Source of the DNA: Allobosea sp. BK604
GTDB lineage: Bacteria; Pseudomonadota; Alphaproteobacteria; Rhizobiales; Beijerinckiaceae
Reading direction: 5' to 3'
Length of the DNA stretch: 64,000 bases
NCBI RefSeq assembly: GCF_004341515.1
Contig: NZ_SLZF01000006.1
Coordinates: 310,001-374,000 of the forward strand
Part shown: piece after piece, positions 34,059 to 41,620 of the stretch
How positions within the stretch are numbered: position 1 is the first letter of the stretch
Layout: the number at the start of each line of letters is the position of its first letter
Program-made: the position numbers and the translations under genes
The notes under the pieces: model-generated
The model's database searches: none
Told to the model about the DNA's origin: nothing
What the model saw: the letters and a program-made list of their open reading frames with translations, nothing else

Positions 34059-34367
34059 TCAGAGGCGATCGACCGATCGCGGTTCGATCACTTCGATCAC
34101 CGGCGGCTCCATGACGCAAGCCCCTGCGACACTGAGGAAGCTCCGGTAGTGCGGCTGCTCGAAATGCCGGTCGACATGCTCGCGATGCTCCCAACTCTGC
34201 AGGAACACGAAGAAATGCGGTTCTGTCGCGCTTTCGTGGACATCATAAGCGAGACAGCCATGCTCGCGCCTGGTCACCGCGATGCATTCATGCGCAGCGG
34301 TGAGAAAGCGCTCGCGCGCCTCTGGCATCACCCGCGCCCGCGCGATGACGATAACCGGATCGGACAT
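34059..34367 (-). CDS. Antibiotic biosynthesis monooxygenase (ABM) domain protein
   Basis: The 102-aa protein is a single ABM/YgiN-like ferredoxin fold: VIVIARARVMPEARERFL, REHGCLAYDVHES, HFFVFLQSWEHREHVDRHF and a C-terminal strand. Members act on quinols or aromatic intermediates, or have no known reaction. It lies 23 bases upstream of ureE on the same strand and is probably co-transcribed, with no obvious link to urease. Confidence 0.82.
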   Translation of the reverse strand: MSDPVIVIARARVMPEARERFLTAAHECIAVTRREHGCLAYDVHESATEPHFFVFLQSWEHREHVDRHFEQPHYRSFLSVAGACVMEPPVIEVIEPRSVDRL

Positions 34368-34491
34368 GCAGCCTGGTCTCCCTGTCGGCCGGGGCGGGAC
34401 GCCCCAGCCAGATACGCACGAGGAGACCGAATGGATGCACGCCTTGGCTGAGCATTTGGCAGGCGGCTGTCGAAGGCAAAGCGGCCGCTGC

Positions 34492-35532
34492 TCAGCGCGG
34501 CAATGCCTTTACCTCGGTATCGAACTTCTTCAGCAGCCTTGAGCGCTCGGCCGGGGTGCCCCAGCGCGGCGTGTCGTAGTCGATCAGCTTGATCTCCGAG
34601 AATTTCGGCGCATCCGGCGAGAGCTCGGCATTCCTGTTCGACGGAATCGAGTTGATCTTGAGCTTGGCGTTGATGTTCTGCGCTTCGGGCGAGAGCGTGA
34701 AGTCGAGGAACTTGCGGGCGGCCTCCGGGTTCTTGCCGCCCTTGATGATCGAGACCGAGCCGGTCTCGTAGCCCGTGCCCTCACAGGGAGCGAGCGTCTT
34801 GATCGGCGCGCCCTGCAGGATCTGCGTCAGCATGTCGTGCATGAAGGCAATGCCGACCGTGGTCTCGCCGAGCGCCGTCGCCTTGACCGGCGCGATGCCG
34901 GACTTGGTGTACTGGTTGATGTTCTTGTGCAGCGCCTTGAGGTAGTCGAAGCCCTTGTCCTCGCCGAGCCGCTGGACCGTCGTGGCAAGGAAGAGATAGG
35001 CGGTGCCGGACGAGCTGGGATCGGCGATCTGGATCTCGTCCCGGAACTTCGTATCGAGTAGGTCGGCCCAGCATTTGGGCTCGGGCATACCCTTCTTCTT
35101 CAGGAGCTCGGTGTTATAGCCGATGCCCAGCGCACCGAGATAGATGCCGGCCGTGCGGAACTTCGACTGCTCGGCGTGACGCTGGGCCCAGTCATGCAGT
35201 TCGGCCAGACGCGGCGACTTGTACTCGTCGAGCAGGCCCTCATCCGCGGCCTGAAGATGGGGCTCGCCCGGGCCGCCCCACCAGATGTCGCCGCGAGGAT
35301 TGGAAGCCTCCGCCTTGACCTGCGCATAGACCTCGCCGGTGCTCTTGCGCACCATCGAGACCTTGATGCCGGTGGCGCGCTCGAACATGCTCGCGCCTTC
35401 CCGGCACTGCTCTTCGAGGATCGAGCAATAGACCGTGACTTGGCCCACTGTAGCTTGGCCTTGCGCGAAGGCCGGCACGGCAGAGACGGAGAAAAGCACG
35501 CCTGCGAGCGCGACGGAACGAAGTGCAACCAC
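34492..35532 (-). CDS. ABC transporter substrate-binding protein, ferric-iron (FbpA/AfuA) type
   Basis: The 346-aa protein has a signal peptide (MVALRSVALAGVLFSVSAVPAFAQG). Its body is typical of the FbpA/AfuA group: VTVYCSILEEQCREGASMFERATGIKV, DIWWGGPGEPHLQAADEGLLDEY, ALGIGYNTELL and ADPSSSGTAYLFLATTVQRLG. The start is GTG with GGGAGG five bases upstream. No permease or ATPase gene accompanies it. Its place inside the urease cluster suggests metal supply, but the ligand could be ferric iron, another metal complex or an organic phosphate/polyamine. Confidence 0.85.
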   Translation of the reverse strand: MVALRSVALAGVLFSVSAVPAFAQGQATVGQVTVYCSILEEQCREGASMFERATGIKVSMVRKSTGEVYAQVKAEASNPRGDIWWGGPGEPHLQAADEGLLDEYKSPRLAELHDWAQRHAEQSKFRTAGIYLGALGIGYNTELLKKKGMPEPKCWADLLDTKFRDEIQIADPSSSGTAYLFLATTVQRLGEDKGFDYLKALHKNINQYTKSGIAPVKATALGETTVGIAFMHDMLTQILQGAPIKTLAPCEGTGYETGSVSIIKGGKNPEAARKFLDFTLSPEAQNINAKLKINSIPSNRNAELSPDAPKFSEIKLIDYDTPRWGTPAERSRLLKKFDTEVKALPR

Positions 35533-35604
35533 GACATCCTCCCGGGAACGGCTTTTATTTAGCCGTCACAAGAATGTCATGGCGATCGCATGTCAATCGC
35601 CGGA

Positions 35605-35700
35605 GCGCGTTTCTCCGAAGCGCGAAAGCGCTCTATCTCTTTGTATAGACACATTTTCTTCACGCGAACCGGTGTCCGCCTCGCTCGAAAATGCTTTAGC
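35605..35700. repeat. Interspersed palindromic repeat, second copy of the 6360 family
   Basis: The core CATTTTCTTCACGCGAACC...CTCGAAAATGC (35652-35694) matches 6414-6456 closely. An upstream arm contains CGCGAAAGCG. It sits in the 181-bp gap between the binding-protein gene and the 85-aa gene. Confidence 0.85.
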
Positions 35701-35713
35701 GCCGCCGCAGGAT

Positions 35714-35971
35714 TCAGTGCCGCCGCGTGCGGTCGGGAAGCTTGTCGATCGCAGCGTCCGCGCCCTGATCCTTGCCCAGGACGCCCTCGCGCAGGACCTT
35801 GGTCGCGGCGTCCTGCTTCTTCTCTGGCGACGTCTTCAGCGGCTTGGTGTCCGGCGTCGCCTCGAGCCCGATCCGCTCCGGCTTGCGGCCGTCATTGCGG
35901 GCGCTGGCGGCAAATGTCGCGAGCGCTTCGGGCCGCTGGCCCTTGGGGCCGACATCCTTGGCTTTGGCCAT
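35714..35971 (-). CDS. Hypothetical 85-aa hydrophilic protein
   Basis: I do not recognise this family. The 85-aa product is rich in Lys, Asp, Arg and Ala with no membrane segment or signal (MAKAKDVGPKGQRPEALATF at the start, LPDRTRRH at the end), so it is probably a small, largely disordered cytoplasmic protein. GGGAGG lies five bases before the ATG, which strongly supports it as a real gene. It lies 69 bp downstream of ureC and is followed by a repeat element. Confidence 0.7.
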   Translation of the reverse strand: MAKAKDVGPKGQRPEALATFAASARNDGRKPERIGLEATPDTKPLKTSPEKKQDAATKVLREGVLGKDQGADAAIDKLPDRTRRH

Positions 35972-36040
35972 GTCTACCTCCCTGACGTGATGGGAGAAAA
36001 CGTGAAGCCTGGCGTCGAGGTTCCGATTGCGCCGAACGGT

Positions 36041-37777
36041 TCAGAACAGGAAATAGCGCTGCGCCAACGGCAGCTCCTTCGCCGGCTCGCAGACCAGCAG
36101 CTCGCCATCGGCCACCACGGCATAGGTCTCGGGGTCGATCCGGATATCCGGCGTGGCGTCGTTGTGGATCATGCTCTTCTTCGAGATGCCGCCGCGCGTG
36201 TTCTCGACCGCGACCATTTCCTTGTCGGTGCCGAGGCGCGACTTGAGCCCGTTGGCCATGGCTGCCTGCGAGACGAAGACCAGCGAGGTCGAGGTCACGG
36301 CCTTGCCGAAGGCGCCGAACATCGGCCGGTAATGCACCGGTTGCGGCGTCGGGATCGAGGCGTTCGGGTCGCCCATCGGGGCCGCCGCGATCGAGCCGCC
36401 CTTGATGACGAGGTCGGGCTTGGCGCCGAAGAAGGCCGGCGACCAGATCACCAGATCGGCGAGCTTGCCGATCTCGATCGAGCCGATATGGCGGGAGATG
36501 CCGTGCGAGATCGCCGGGTTGATCGTGTATTTCGCGACATAGCGCCTGGCGCGGAAATTGTCGGCGCCGGTGCCGGTATCCTCCGCCAGCGGGCCGCGCT
36601 GGACCTTCATCTTGTGCGCGGTCTGCCAGGTGCGGGTGACGACCTCGCCGACACGCCCCATCGCCTGCGAATCCGAGGACATCATCGAGAGCGCGCCGAT
36701 ATCGTGCAGGATGTCCTCGGCCGCGATCGTCTCCTTGCGGATGCGGCTCTCGGCGAAGGCAAGGTCCTCCGGGATCGACGGCGACAGGTGATGGCAGACC
36801 ATCAGCATGTCCAGGTGCTCGTCGAGCGTGTTGACCGTGAACGGCCGGGTCGGGTTGGTCGAAGAGGGCAGCACGTTCGGCAGCCCCGCCACTTTCATGA
36901 TGTCAGGCGCATGGCCGCCACCTGCCCCTTCCGTGTGGAAGGCGTGGATCGTGCGGTTCTTGAAAGCCTTGATCGTGTCCTCGACGAAGCCCGACTCGTT
37001 CAGCGTGTCGGTATGGATCATCACCTGGATGTCGTATTCGTCGGCGACCGAAAGGCAATTGTCGATCGCGCCCGGGGTCGTGCCCCAGTCCTCATGCAGC
37101 TTGAGCGCGCAGGCGCCGGCCTCGATCATTTCCGTCAGCGCACCCGGCAGCGCCGCGTTGCCCTTGCCCGCGAAGGCGAGGTTCATCGGGAAGGCGTCGG
37201 CCGCCTTGATCATCTGGCCGAGATGCCAGGGGCCGGGCGTGCAGGTCGTCGCCAGCGTGCCATGGGCCGGGCCGGTGCCGCCGCCCAGCATGGTGGTGAG
37301 GCCGCCCATCAGCGCGTCCTCGATCTGCTGCGGGCAGATATAGTGGATATGGCTGTCGAAGCCGCCGGCGGTGATGATCTTGCCCTCGCCGGCGATGACC
37401 TCGGTGCCCGGGCCGACGATGATCGTCTCCGTGGGATCGAAATTGCCGAAGCCGTCCTGGATGTCCGGGTTGCCGGCCTTGCCGATGGCGCAGATGCGGC
37501 CGGCCCTGATGCCGATATCGGCTTTCACGATACCCCAATGGTCGAGGATCAGCGCGTTGGTGATGACGGTGTCGACCGCGCCGGCCGCGTTGGTGACCTG
37601 GCTCTGGCCCATGCCGTCGCGAATGACCTTGCCGCCGCCGAACTTCACCTCCTCGCCATAGGTCGTGAAGTCCTTCTCGACCTTGATGACGAGATCTGTG
37701 TCGCCGAGGCGCACCGTGTCCCCGGTGGTCGGGCCGAACATCGCGGCATAGGCATTGCGCGGAAAGGCGAAGGGCAT
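36041..37777 (-). CDS. ureC: Urease subunit alpha (catalytic)
   Basis: This 578-aa dinickel amidohydrolase splits urea into ammonia and carbamate. All key parts are present: SHIHYICPQQ nickel ligands, the carbamylated Lys in CALKLHEDWGTTPG, VMIHTDTLNE, HAFHTEGAGGGHAPD, the mobile flap Cys/His in MVCHHLSPSIPED, and the nickel Asp in MSSDSQAMGR. AGGGAA precedes the ATG. It is separated from the fused ureAB gene by a DUF1003 gene, an unusual insertion. Confidence 0.98.
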   Translation of the reverse strand: MPFAFPRNAYAAMFGPTTGDTVRLGDTDLVIKVEKDFTTYGEEVKFGGGKVIRDGMGQSQVTNAAGAVDTVITNALILDHWGIVKADIGIRAGRICAIGKAGNPDIQDGFGNFDPTETIIVGPGTEVIAGEGKIITAGGFDSHIHYICPQQIEDALMGGLTTMLGGGTGPAHGTLATTCTPGPWHLGQMIKAADAFPMNLAFAGKGNAALPGALTEMIEAGACALKLHEDWGTTPGAIDNCLSVADEYDIQVMIHTDTLNESGFVEDTIKAFKNRTIHAFHTEGAGGGHAPDIMKVAGLPNVLPSSTNPTRPFTVNTLDEHLDMLMVCHHLSPSIPEDLAFAESRIRKETIAAEDILHDIGALSMMSSDSQAMGRVGEVVTRTWQTAHKMKVQRGPLAEDTGTGADNFRARRYVAKYTINPAISHGISRHIGSIEIGKLADLVIWSPAFFGAKPDLVIKGGSIAAAPMGDPNASIPTPQPVHYRPMFGAFGKAVTSTSLVFVSQAAMANGLKSRLGTDKEMVAVENTRGGISKKSMIHNDATPDIRIDPETYAVVADGELLVCEPAKELPLAQRYFLF

Positions 37778-37818
37778 GGAGGGTTCCCTGGTCTGAGCGT
37801 TTCAGGCTCTGGCAATTC

Positions 37819-38652
37819 TCAGGCCGAAGCGGGCGGCGGCGTGCCCTCGGCCTTGGGCTTGCGAAGCTTCTTCGTGGACGGCTTTCCGGCGGCGACGGCC
37901 TTGGCCAGGCGCCTTGCGGTGTCCCGCTGCGTCTCCTGCAGCATTTCGAGCTGGACTTGCTGGATCTCGGCGAGGCGCTGCCACTGCTTGGTGATGAGGT
38001 GATCGATCTTCTCGTGCAAATGCCGGATCTCGAGCTCGGCCTTGAGATTGACCTGGTAGTCGTTGGACGAACGAAGCCGGTCCTTATGCTCCTGGCGCTT
38101 CTGGCTCATCATGATGATCGGCGCCTGGATGGCGGCGACACAGGAGAGCACGAGATTGAGCAGGATGAAGGGATAAGCATCGAAGGCGCCGGCGCCCTGG
38201 AACACGTTGACCGCCATCCAGACCGAGATCACGCAGCCGAAGCTGATCAGGAAGGCCCAGGAGCCGCCGAACGAGGCAAGACCGTCGGAAAGCCGCTCGC
38301 CAAGGGTGCGCGCCTCGTCGAAATCATCCTCGACATTGGCCGAGATCGTATCCTGCTTGGCGATGCTCTCGACGACCTCGCGGTCGAGCTGTGAATATTC
38401 ACCGTGCTCCTCGCGCAGGATCTCCTCGACATAACGCGTGCGGTAGCGCGCCAGCTCGGTCTTGCTGATCAGGCTGTGCTCGTTGAGCTGCGGAAAATCG
38501 GCGAGGATGCGCTCGGCGAGCGATGGCCGGAGAGCCTCCAGCGGCACGAGGTTCTTGCGGCTCGTCTCGAGGCCGGTGATGGCGCAGACGCCCCGCTTCT
38601 TGCCGTTGCCTTCGCCGGGATGGTGCGGCGGCTCCGTCGCGATCTCCGTCAT
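37819..38652 (-). CDS. DUF1003 membrane protein inserted between ureAB and ureC
   Basis: The 277-aa protein has a soluble N-terminus (CAITGLETSRKNLVPLEALRP), the DUF1003 core with two membrane helices (WAFLISFGCVISVWMAVNVF and FILLNLVLSCVAAIQAPIIM) joined by FDAYP, and MMSQKRQEHKDRLRSSNDYQVNLKAE right after, the family signature. A helical tail (HLHEKIDHLITKQWQRLAEIQ) could form a coiled coil. AGGAA precedes the ATG. The function of DUF1003 proteins is unknown. The intact reading frame and close spacing indicate a transcribed operon member. Confidence 0.85.
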   Translation of the reverse strand: MTEIATEPPHHPGEGNGKKRGVCAITGLETSRKNLVPLEALRPSLAERILADFPQLNEHSLISKTELARYRTRYVEEILREEHGEYSQLDREVVESIAKQDTISANVEDDFDEARTLGERLSDGLASFGGSWAFLISFGCVISVWMAVNVFQGAGAFDAYPFILLNLVLSCVAAIQAPIIMMSQKRQEHKDRLRSSNDYQVNLKAELEIRHLHEKIDHLITKQWQRLAEIQQVQLEMLQETQRDTARRLAKAVAAGKPSTKKLRKPKAEGTPPPASA

Positions 38653-38684
38653 GAGCTGTTCCTGTAGCGCGCTGTTGGTTGCGC

Positions 38685-39305
38685 CTACAGCTTACCCATG
38701 ACCTCCTGCCGGAAGCCATAGACCTCGCGCTTGCCGGCGAGCGCGACCAGCCTGACCTCGCGCGACTGGCCAGGCTCGAAGCGCACCGCGGTGCCGGCCG
38801 GGATGTCGAGGCGGAAGCCCCTCGCCTTCTCGCGCTCGAAGGCGAGCGCCGGATTGGCCTCGAAGAAATGGTAATGCGAGCCGATCTGGATCGGCCTGTC
38901 GCCGGTATTGGCGACGCTGAGCGTCAGGCTCTCGCGGCCTTCGTTCAGGATGAGGTCGCCCGGCAGGGTCGTGACCTCGCCAGGCTTCAGGCGCCCGGCC
39001 GAGCCGCGGATCGGCTCATGCACGGTGACGAGCTTGGTGCCGTCGGGAAAGGTCGCCTCGACCTGGACGTCGTGGATCAGCTCGGCGATGCCGTCCATGA
39101 CCTGGTCGGCCGAGATGACATGGGCGCCGGCTTCCATCAGCTCGGCGACCGACCTGCCGTCGCGCGCGCCCTCGACCACGAAATCGGTGATGAGCGCGAC
39201 GGCTTCGGGATAGTTGAGCTTGACGCCGCGCTCCAGCCTCCGCCGTGCCACCATGGCTGCCATGGCGACGAGCAGCTTGTCCTTTTCGCGCGGCGTCAGA
39301 TTCAT
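38685..39305 (-). CDS. ureAB: Fused urease gamma-beta subunit (UreA-UreB)
   Basis: Residues 1-100 are the gamma subunit (MNLTPREKDKLLVAMAAMVARR, LNYPEAVALI, HDVQVEATFPDGTKLVTVHEPI). The beta subunit continues in frame from about residue 105 (GRLKPGEVTTLPGDLILNEGRES, IQIGSHYHFFEANPAL, AGTAVRFEPGQSREVRLV). Total length is 206 aa with no stop or gap, so this is one polypeptide, the arrangement known from Helicobacter UreA and a minority of other ureases. The start overlaps the preceding gene's stop by four bases. Confidence 0.95.
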   Translation of the reverse strand: MNLTPREKDKLLVAMAAMVARRRLERGVKLNYPEAVALITDFVVEGARDGRSVAELMEAGAHVISADQVMDGIAELIHDVQVEATFPDGTKLVTVHEPIRGSAGRLKPGEVTTLPGDLILNEGRESLTLSVANTGDRPIQIGSHYHFFEANPALAFEREKARGFRLDIPAGTAVRFEPGQSREVRLVALAGKREVYGFRQEVMGKL

Positions 39306-39643
39306 GCCTTGGCCTTCTCTTCGTCCTCGTCGGACTCGTCGTCGGAGGTCTCGACCTCGTCGCCGTCCTCGTCCTCTTCCTCGTCGCCTTCGTCTTCGTC
39401 CTCGACCTCGTCTTCATCCTCGAGATCGGCATATTCGTAGGCGAAGATGATCTCGCCGGTGGCGGGATCGAAGGTGCTCACGCTCGAATCCTCGAAGGCT
39501 TCGATCAGCATTTCCGCATCTTCCGGGCCGTCGATATCGAAACGGCGAACGGCGTTCTCGCCTTCACCGCCGAGAGTCAGCTCCATCGCCCAGCCCCGAG
39601 CGCCGGTGTCGTAGATGCATTTCAGCCCATGGATCGCCAGCAT
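39302..39643 (-). CDS. Hypothetical small protein with an acidic tail, between ureD and ureAB
   Basis: The 113-aa product has an ordered first part (MLAIHGLKCIYDTGARGWAM, then RFDIDGPEDAEMLIEAFED and PATGEIIFAYEYADLE). Its last 41 residues include 29 Asp or Glu. GAGGAG precedes the ATG at good spacing and its stop overlaps the ureAB start by four bases, so it is a coupled urease operon gene. I do not recognise the family. A polyanionic tail could bind nickel or mimic nucleic acid; neither is shown. Confidence 0.8.
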   Translation of the reverse strand: MLAIHGLKCIYDTGARGWAMELTLGGEGENAVRRFDIDGPEDAEMLIEAFEDSSVSTFDPATGEIIFAYEYADLEDEDEVEDEDEGDEEEDEDGDEVETSDDESDEDEEKAKA

Positions 39644-39653
39644 GATGCTCTCC

Positions 39654-40511
39654 TCAAGTTGACCACGTGCGCGGCAGCGCACGTTTCGTCACATGCCGAA
39701 GCAGCATGACGAGGGCGCGACGGAGCGCCCCCGCGTCGGTGGAGAGCAGGCGGATCACGAGCAGGCCGGAGGCGATGCCGGCGCCGGCCTCGACCCCGGT
39801 GAAATCGGGGCTTTCGGCGAGAAGCGCCCGGATTTCGTCGCGCTGCGACAGATGGTCCGGCCCCGCCGCGATCACGGTCGCGATGGCGCGGGCGCCGGCG
39901 GCGATGGCCGGGCGGGCCAGCGTCGCCTCGATGGCGCCGTCAAGGCGCAGATCCTCGGCGAAGACCAGCCTGCCCTCGCGCCGGATGCGCCAGCGATCGC
40001 GCAGCGCGCCGCGAACCATGGCCTCGCCCATGGCGCTGCGGCCGAAATAGACGGATTCGCAGGCGACGAGCCGGGACTCGGCCGCGAGATCGATGCTGAG
40101 ATTGCGTGCGAGCCGGGCGCCCGAGAACAGGATGCTCTCCTGCGGCAGCCAGGCGAGGCTCGCGCCGGCGCCGACCGAAAGCGCCGTCTCGACGCGCGTG
40201 TCGCTGCCCTGGCTGCGATAGATTTTCTCGGCCGCCTGTGTGGTGATCACGGCATCGGCGCCCGCCTCGACCACGGCCGAGACGCGCATGGCGTCGCCAC
40301 CGGCCATGCCGCCACCCGTATTGATCAGCACGGCCTCGCAGGTCTCGTCGAATGTCGTCGGGAAACGGGCGCGGTAGCCGCCGGTTTCGGCAAGCTCGAG
40401 CCGCCGCGTCACGCCGCCGACCTTGCCGAAGCGCAGCCGCACGCCGCCATCGGCCCGGACATAGGCCGGCAGGAGCGGATCGGCGGAGGCCGGAATGGGC
40501 GGCGCGAACAT
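39654..40511 (-). CDS. ureD: Urease accessory protein UreD (UreH)
   Basis: The 285-aa beta-helical scaffold protein shows VLINTGGGMAGGDAM, ITTQAAEKIYRSQG, WLPQESILFSGARL and ESVYFGRSAMGE, the usual UreD motifs. It binds apo-urease and recruits UreF and UreG. The start MFAPPIPASADPLLP is the best ATG, although its ribosome site is poor. It is the first gene of the urease operon, with a 206-bp upstream gap half filled by a repeat. Confidence 0.94.
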   Translation of the reverse strand: MFAPPIPASADPLLPAYVRADGGVRLRFGKVGGVTRRLELAETGGYRARFPTTFDETCEAVLINTGGGMAGGDAMRVSAVVEAGADAVITTQAAEKIYRSQGSDTRVETALSVGAGASLAWLPQESILFSGARLARNLSIDLAAESRLVACESVYFGRSAMGEAMVRGALRDRWRIRREGRLVFAEDLRLDGAIEATLARPAIAAGARAIATVIAAGPDHLSQRDEIRALLAESPDFTGVEAGAGIASGLLVIRLLSTDAGALRRALVMLLRHVTKRALPRTWST

Positions 40512-40620
40512 CAGAGGGCTCGAACGATCGGATGCGCCAATCTTCCGCGCAGCGATTTGCCGGGCAAGGGGTTCAGCCCCCAGGCCTGCCCAAATTTGAG
40601 GCAGACACTGCCTCTGCCAG

Positions 40621-40714
40621 AGCATCGTCGAGCGAAGCGGGCACCAGTTCGCGTGAAGAAAATGCGTCAAAACAAAGGGATAGAGAATTTTCGGAGAAGT
40701 GCGAAAATGCTCCA
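40621..40714. repeat. Interspersed palindromic repeat, inverted third copy of the 6360 family
   Basis: Read on the minus strand it contains GCATTTTCTTCACGCGAACT and CTTCGCTCG-like sequence as at 6413-6456. A second part has GAATTTTCGG and CGAAAATGC arms. It sits directly after the sugar-kinase start side of the ureD upstream gap. The remaining 109 bp (40512-40620) should hold the urease promoter, but I see no clear promoter match. Confidence 0.8.
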
Positions 40715-40717
40715 GCC

Positions 40718-41620
40718 TCAGCCGCGCTCGGAGAGGAAGCGCTCGACCTCATCGCGGCGAGGCGTGCCATTGCGGCCACCGAAATGCAGGCATTTGATCG
40801 CGGCCGTGGCCGAGGCGAAACGGATCGCCTCGCGCTCGGTCTTGCCTTCGGCCAGGGCGAGCGCGAAGGCGCCATGCCAGACATCGCCGGCGCCCAGCGT
40901 ATCGACGGGCTCGATCTCGAAGGACGGGAGATGCGCGAGCACGCCGTTTTCCGTGAAGAGAACGCCGTCCCGGCCGAGCGTGACGGCGAACCAGTTCGGC
41001 TTGCCGGCGGCCAGCCGCGCCAGCGCCTCGTGCGGATTGTCGTCCCCCATCAGCTCGCGCAGGGCCTGCGCGCTCAGCGCGACATGGCTGGTATTGGGAA
41101 TGATGTCGGGATGGGGCGGCGGCCGGTCGCCATCGAGGACGGAGGGCAGCCCGGCCTCGCGCGCCAGGCGGAGCGCGGCGAGCGTGCCCTCGGCCCAGCG
41201 GATATCGGCGAGGACGGCGCCCGTCCCGGCCGGCAGCTGCGCCGGAAGCCAATCGGGCGCCGTCGGCGTGGCCGCGTCGGTGAAGGATACGACCTGCCGC
41301 TCGCCTGCCGCGTCGACCAGGATCGACGAAACCGGGGAGCGCAGACCGGTGAAGCGATGGGCGAAGCGGGTATCGACCCCGTCGGCCGCGAGATCCGCGA
41401 CGATGCGGTCACCCGTGACATCGTCGCCGAGCCTGGTCGCGATCCAGCTCGTGCCGCCGAGCCGCGCGATCGCCGCCGATGCCGTGCCGGCGCAGCCGCC
41501 ACCGCTCAGGGCGAGATCCCGGGCGCGATATTTCTCGCCGCGGGTCGGCAGGTGCTCGACGCTGTAGACATAGTCCAGCGTCGCGATGCCCAGACAGAAA
41601 ACGCCTGCCATTTGGTTCAA
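40718..41620 (-). CDS. PfkB-family sugar kinase
   Basis: The 300-aa ribokinase-fold protein has the N-terminal motif CLGIATLDYVYSVEHLP, the GGGCAGTASAAIARLG substrate loop, LGDDVTGDRI, and the catalytic signature PVDTLGAGDVWHGAFALALAEG near residue 240. It phosphorylates a sugar or sugar acid; a close match to sulfofructose kinase or ketohexokinase-like groups is possible but not decidable by eye. Its start overlaps the galM stop by four bases, indicating one transcript and a shared sugar substrate. Confidence 0.88.
   Translation of the reverse strand: MNQMAGVFCLGIATLDYVYSVEHLPTRGEKYRARDLALSGGGCAGTASAAIARLGGTSWIATRLGDDVTGDRIVADLAADGVDTRFAHRFTGLRSPVSSILVDAAGERQVVSFTDAATPTAPDWLPAQLPAGTGAVLADIRWAEGTLAALRLAREAGLPSVLDGDRPPPHPDIIPNTSHVALSAQALRELMGDDNPHEALARLAAGKPNWFAVTLGRDGVLFTENGVLAHLPSFEIEPVDTLGAGDVWHGAFALALAEGKTEREAIRFASATAAIKCLHFGGRNGTPRRDEVERFLSERG

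Noticed and set aside
33076..34149. Plus-strand frame opposite ureE that looks like a very hydrophobic Val/Met-rich membrane protein
   Set aside because: It is the reverse reading of the His/Asp repeat codons of UreE (CAT/GAT read as ATG/ATC), so the apparent membrane segments are an artefact.
39320..39430. Simple CTC/GTC-rich repeat suggesting a microsatellite or regulatory tract
   Set aside because: It is the reverse strand of codons for the acidic tail of the 113-aa protein, so it is explained by coding sequence.
40512..40620. Sigma-54 promoter for the urease operon
   Set aside because: A GG...TTGC arrangement is present on the minus strand, but the spacing is eleven rather than ten bases, so I did not call it.
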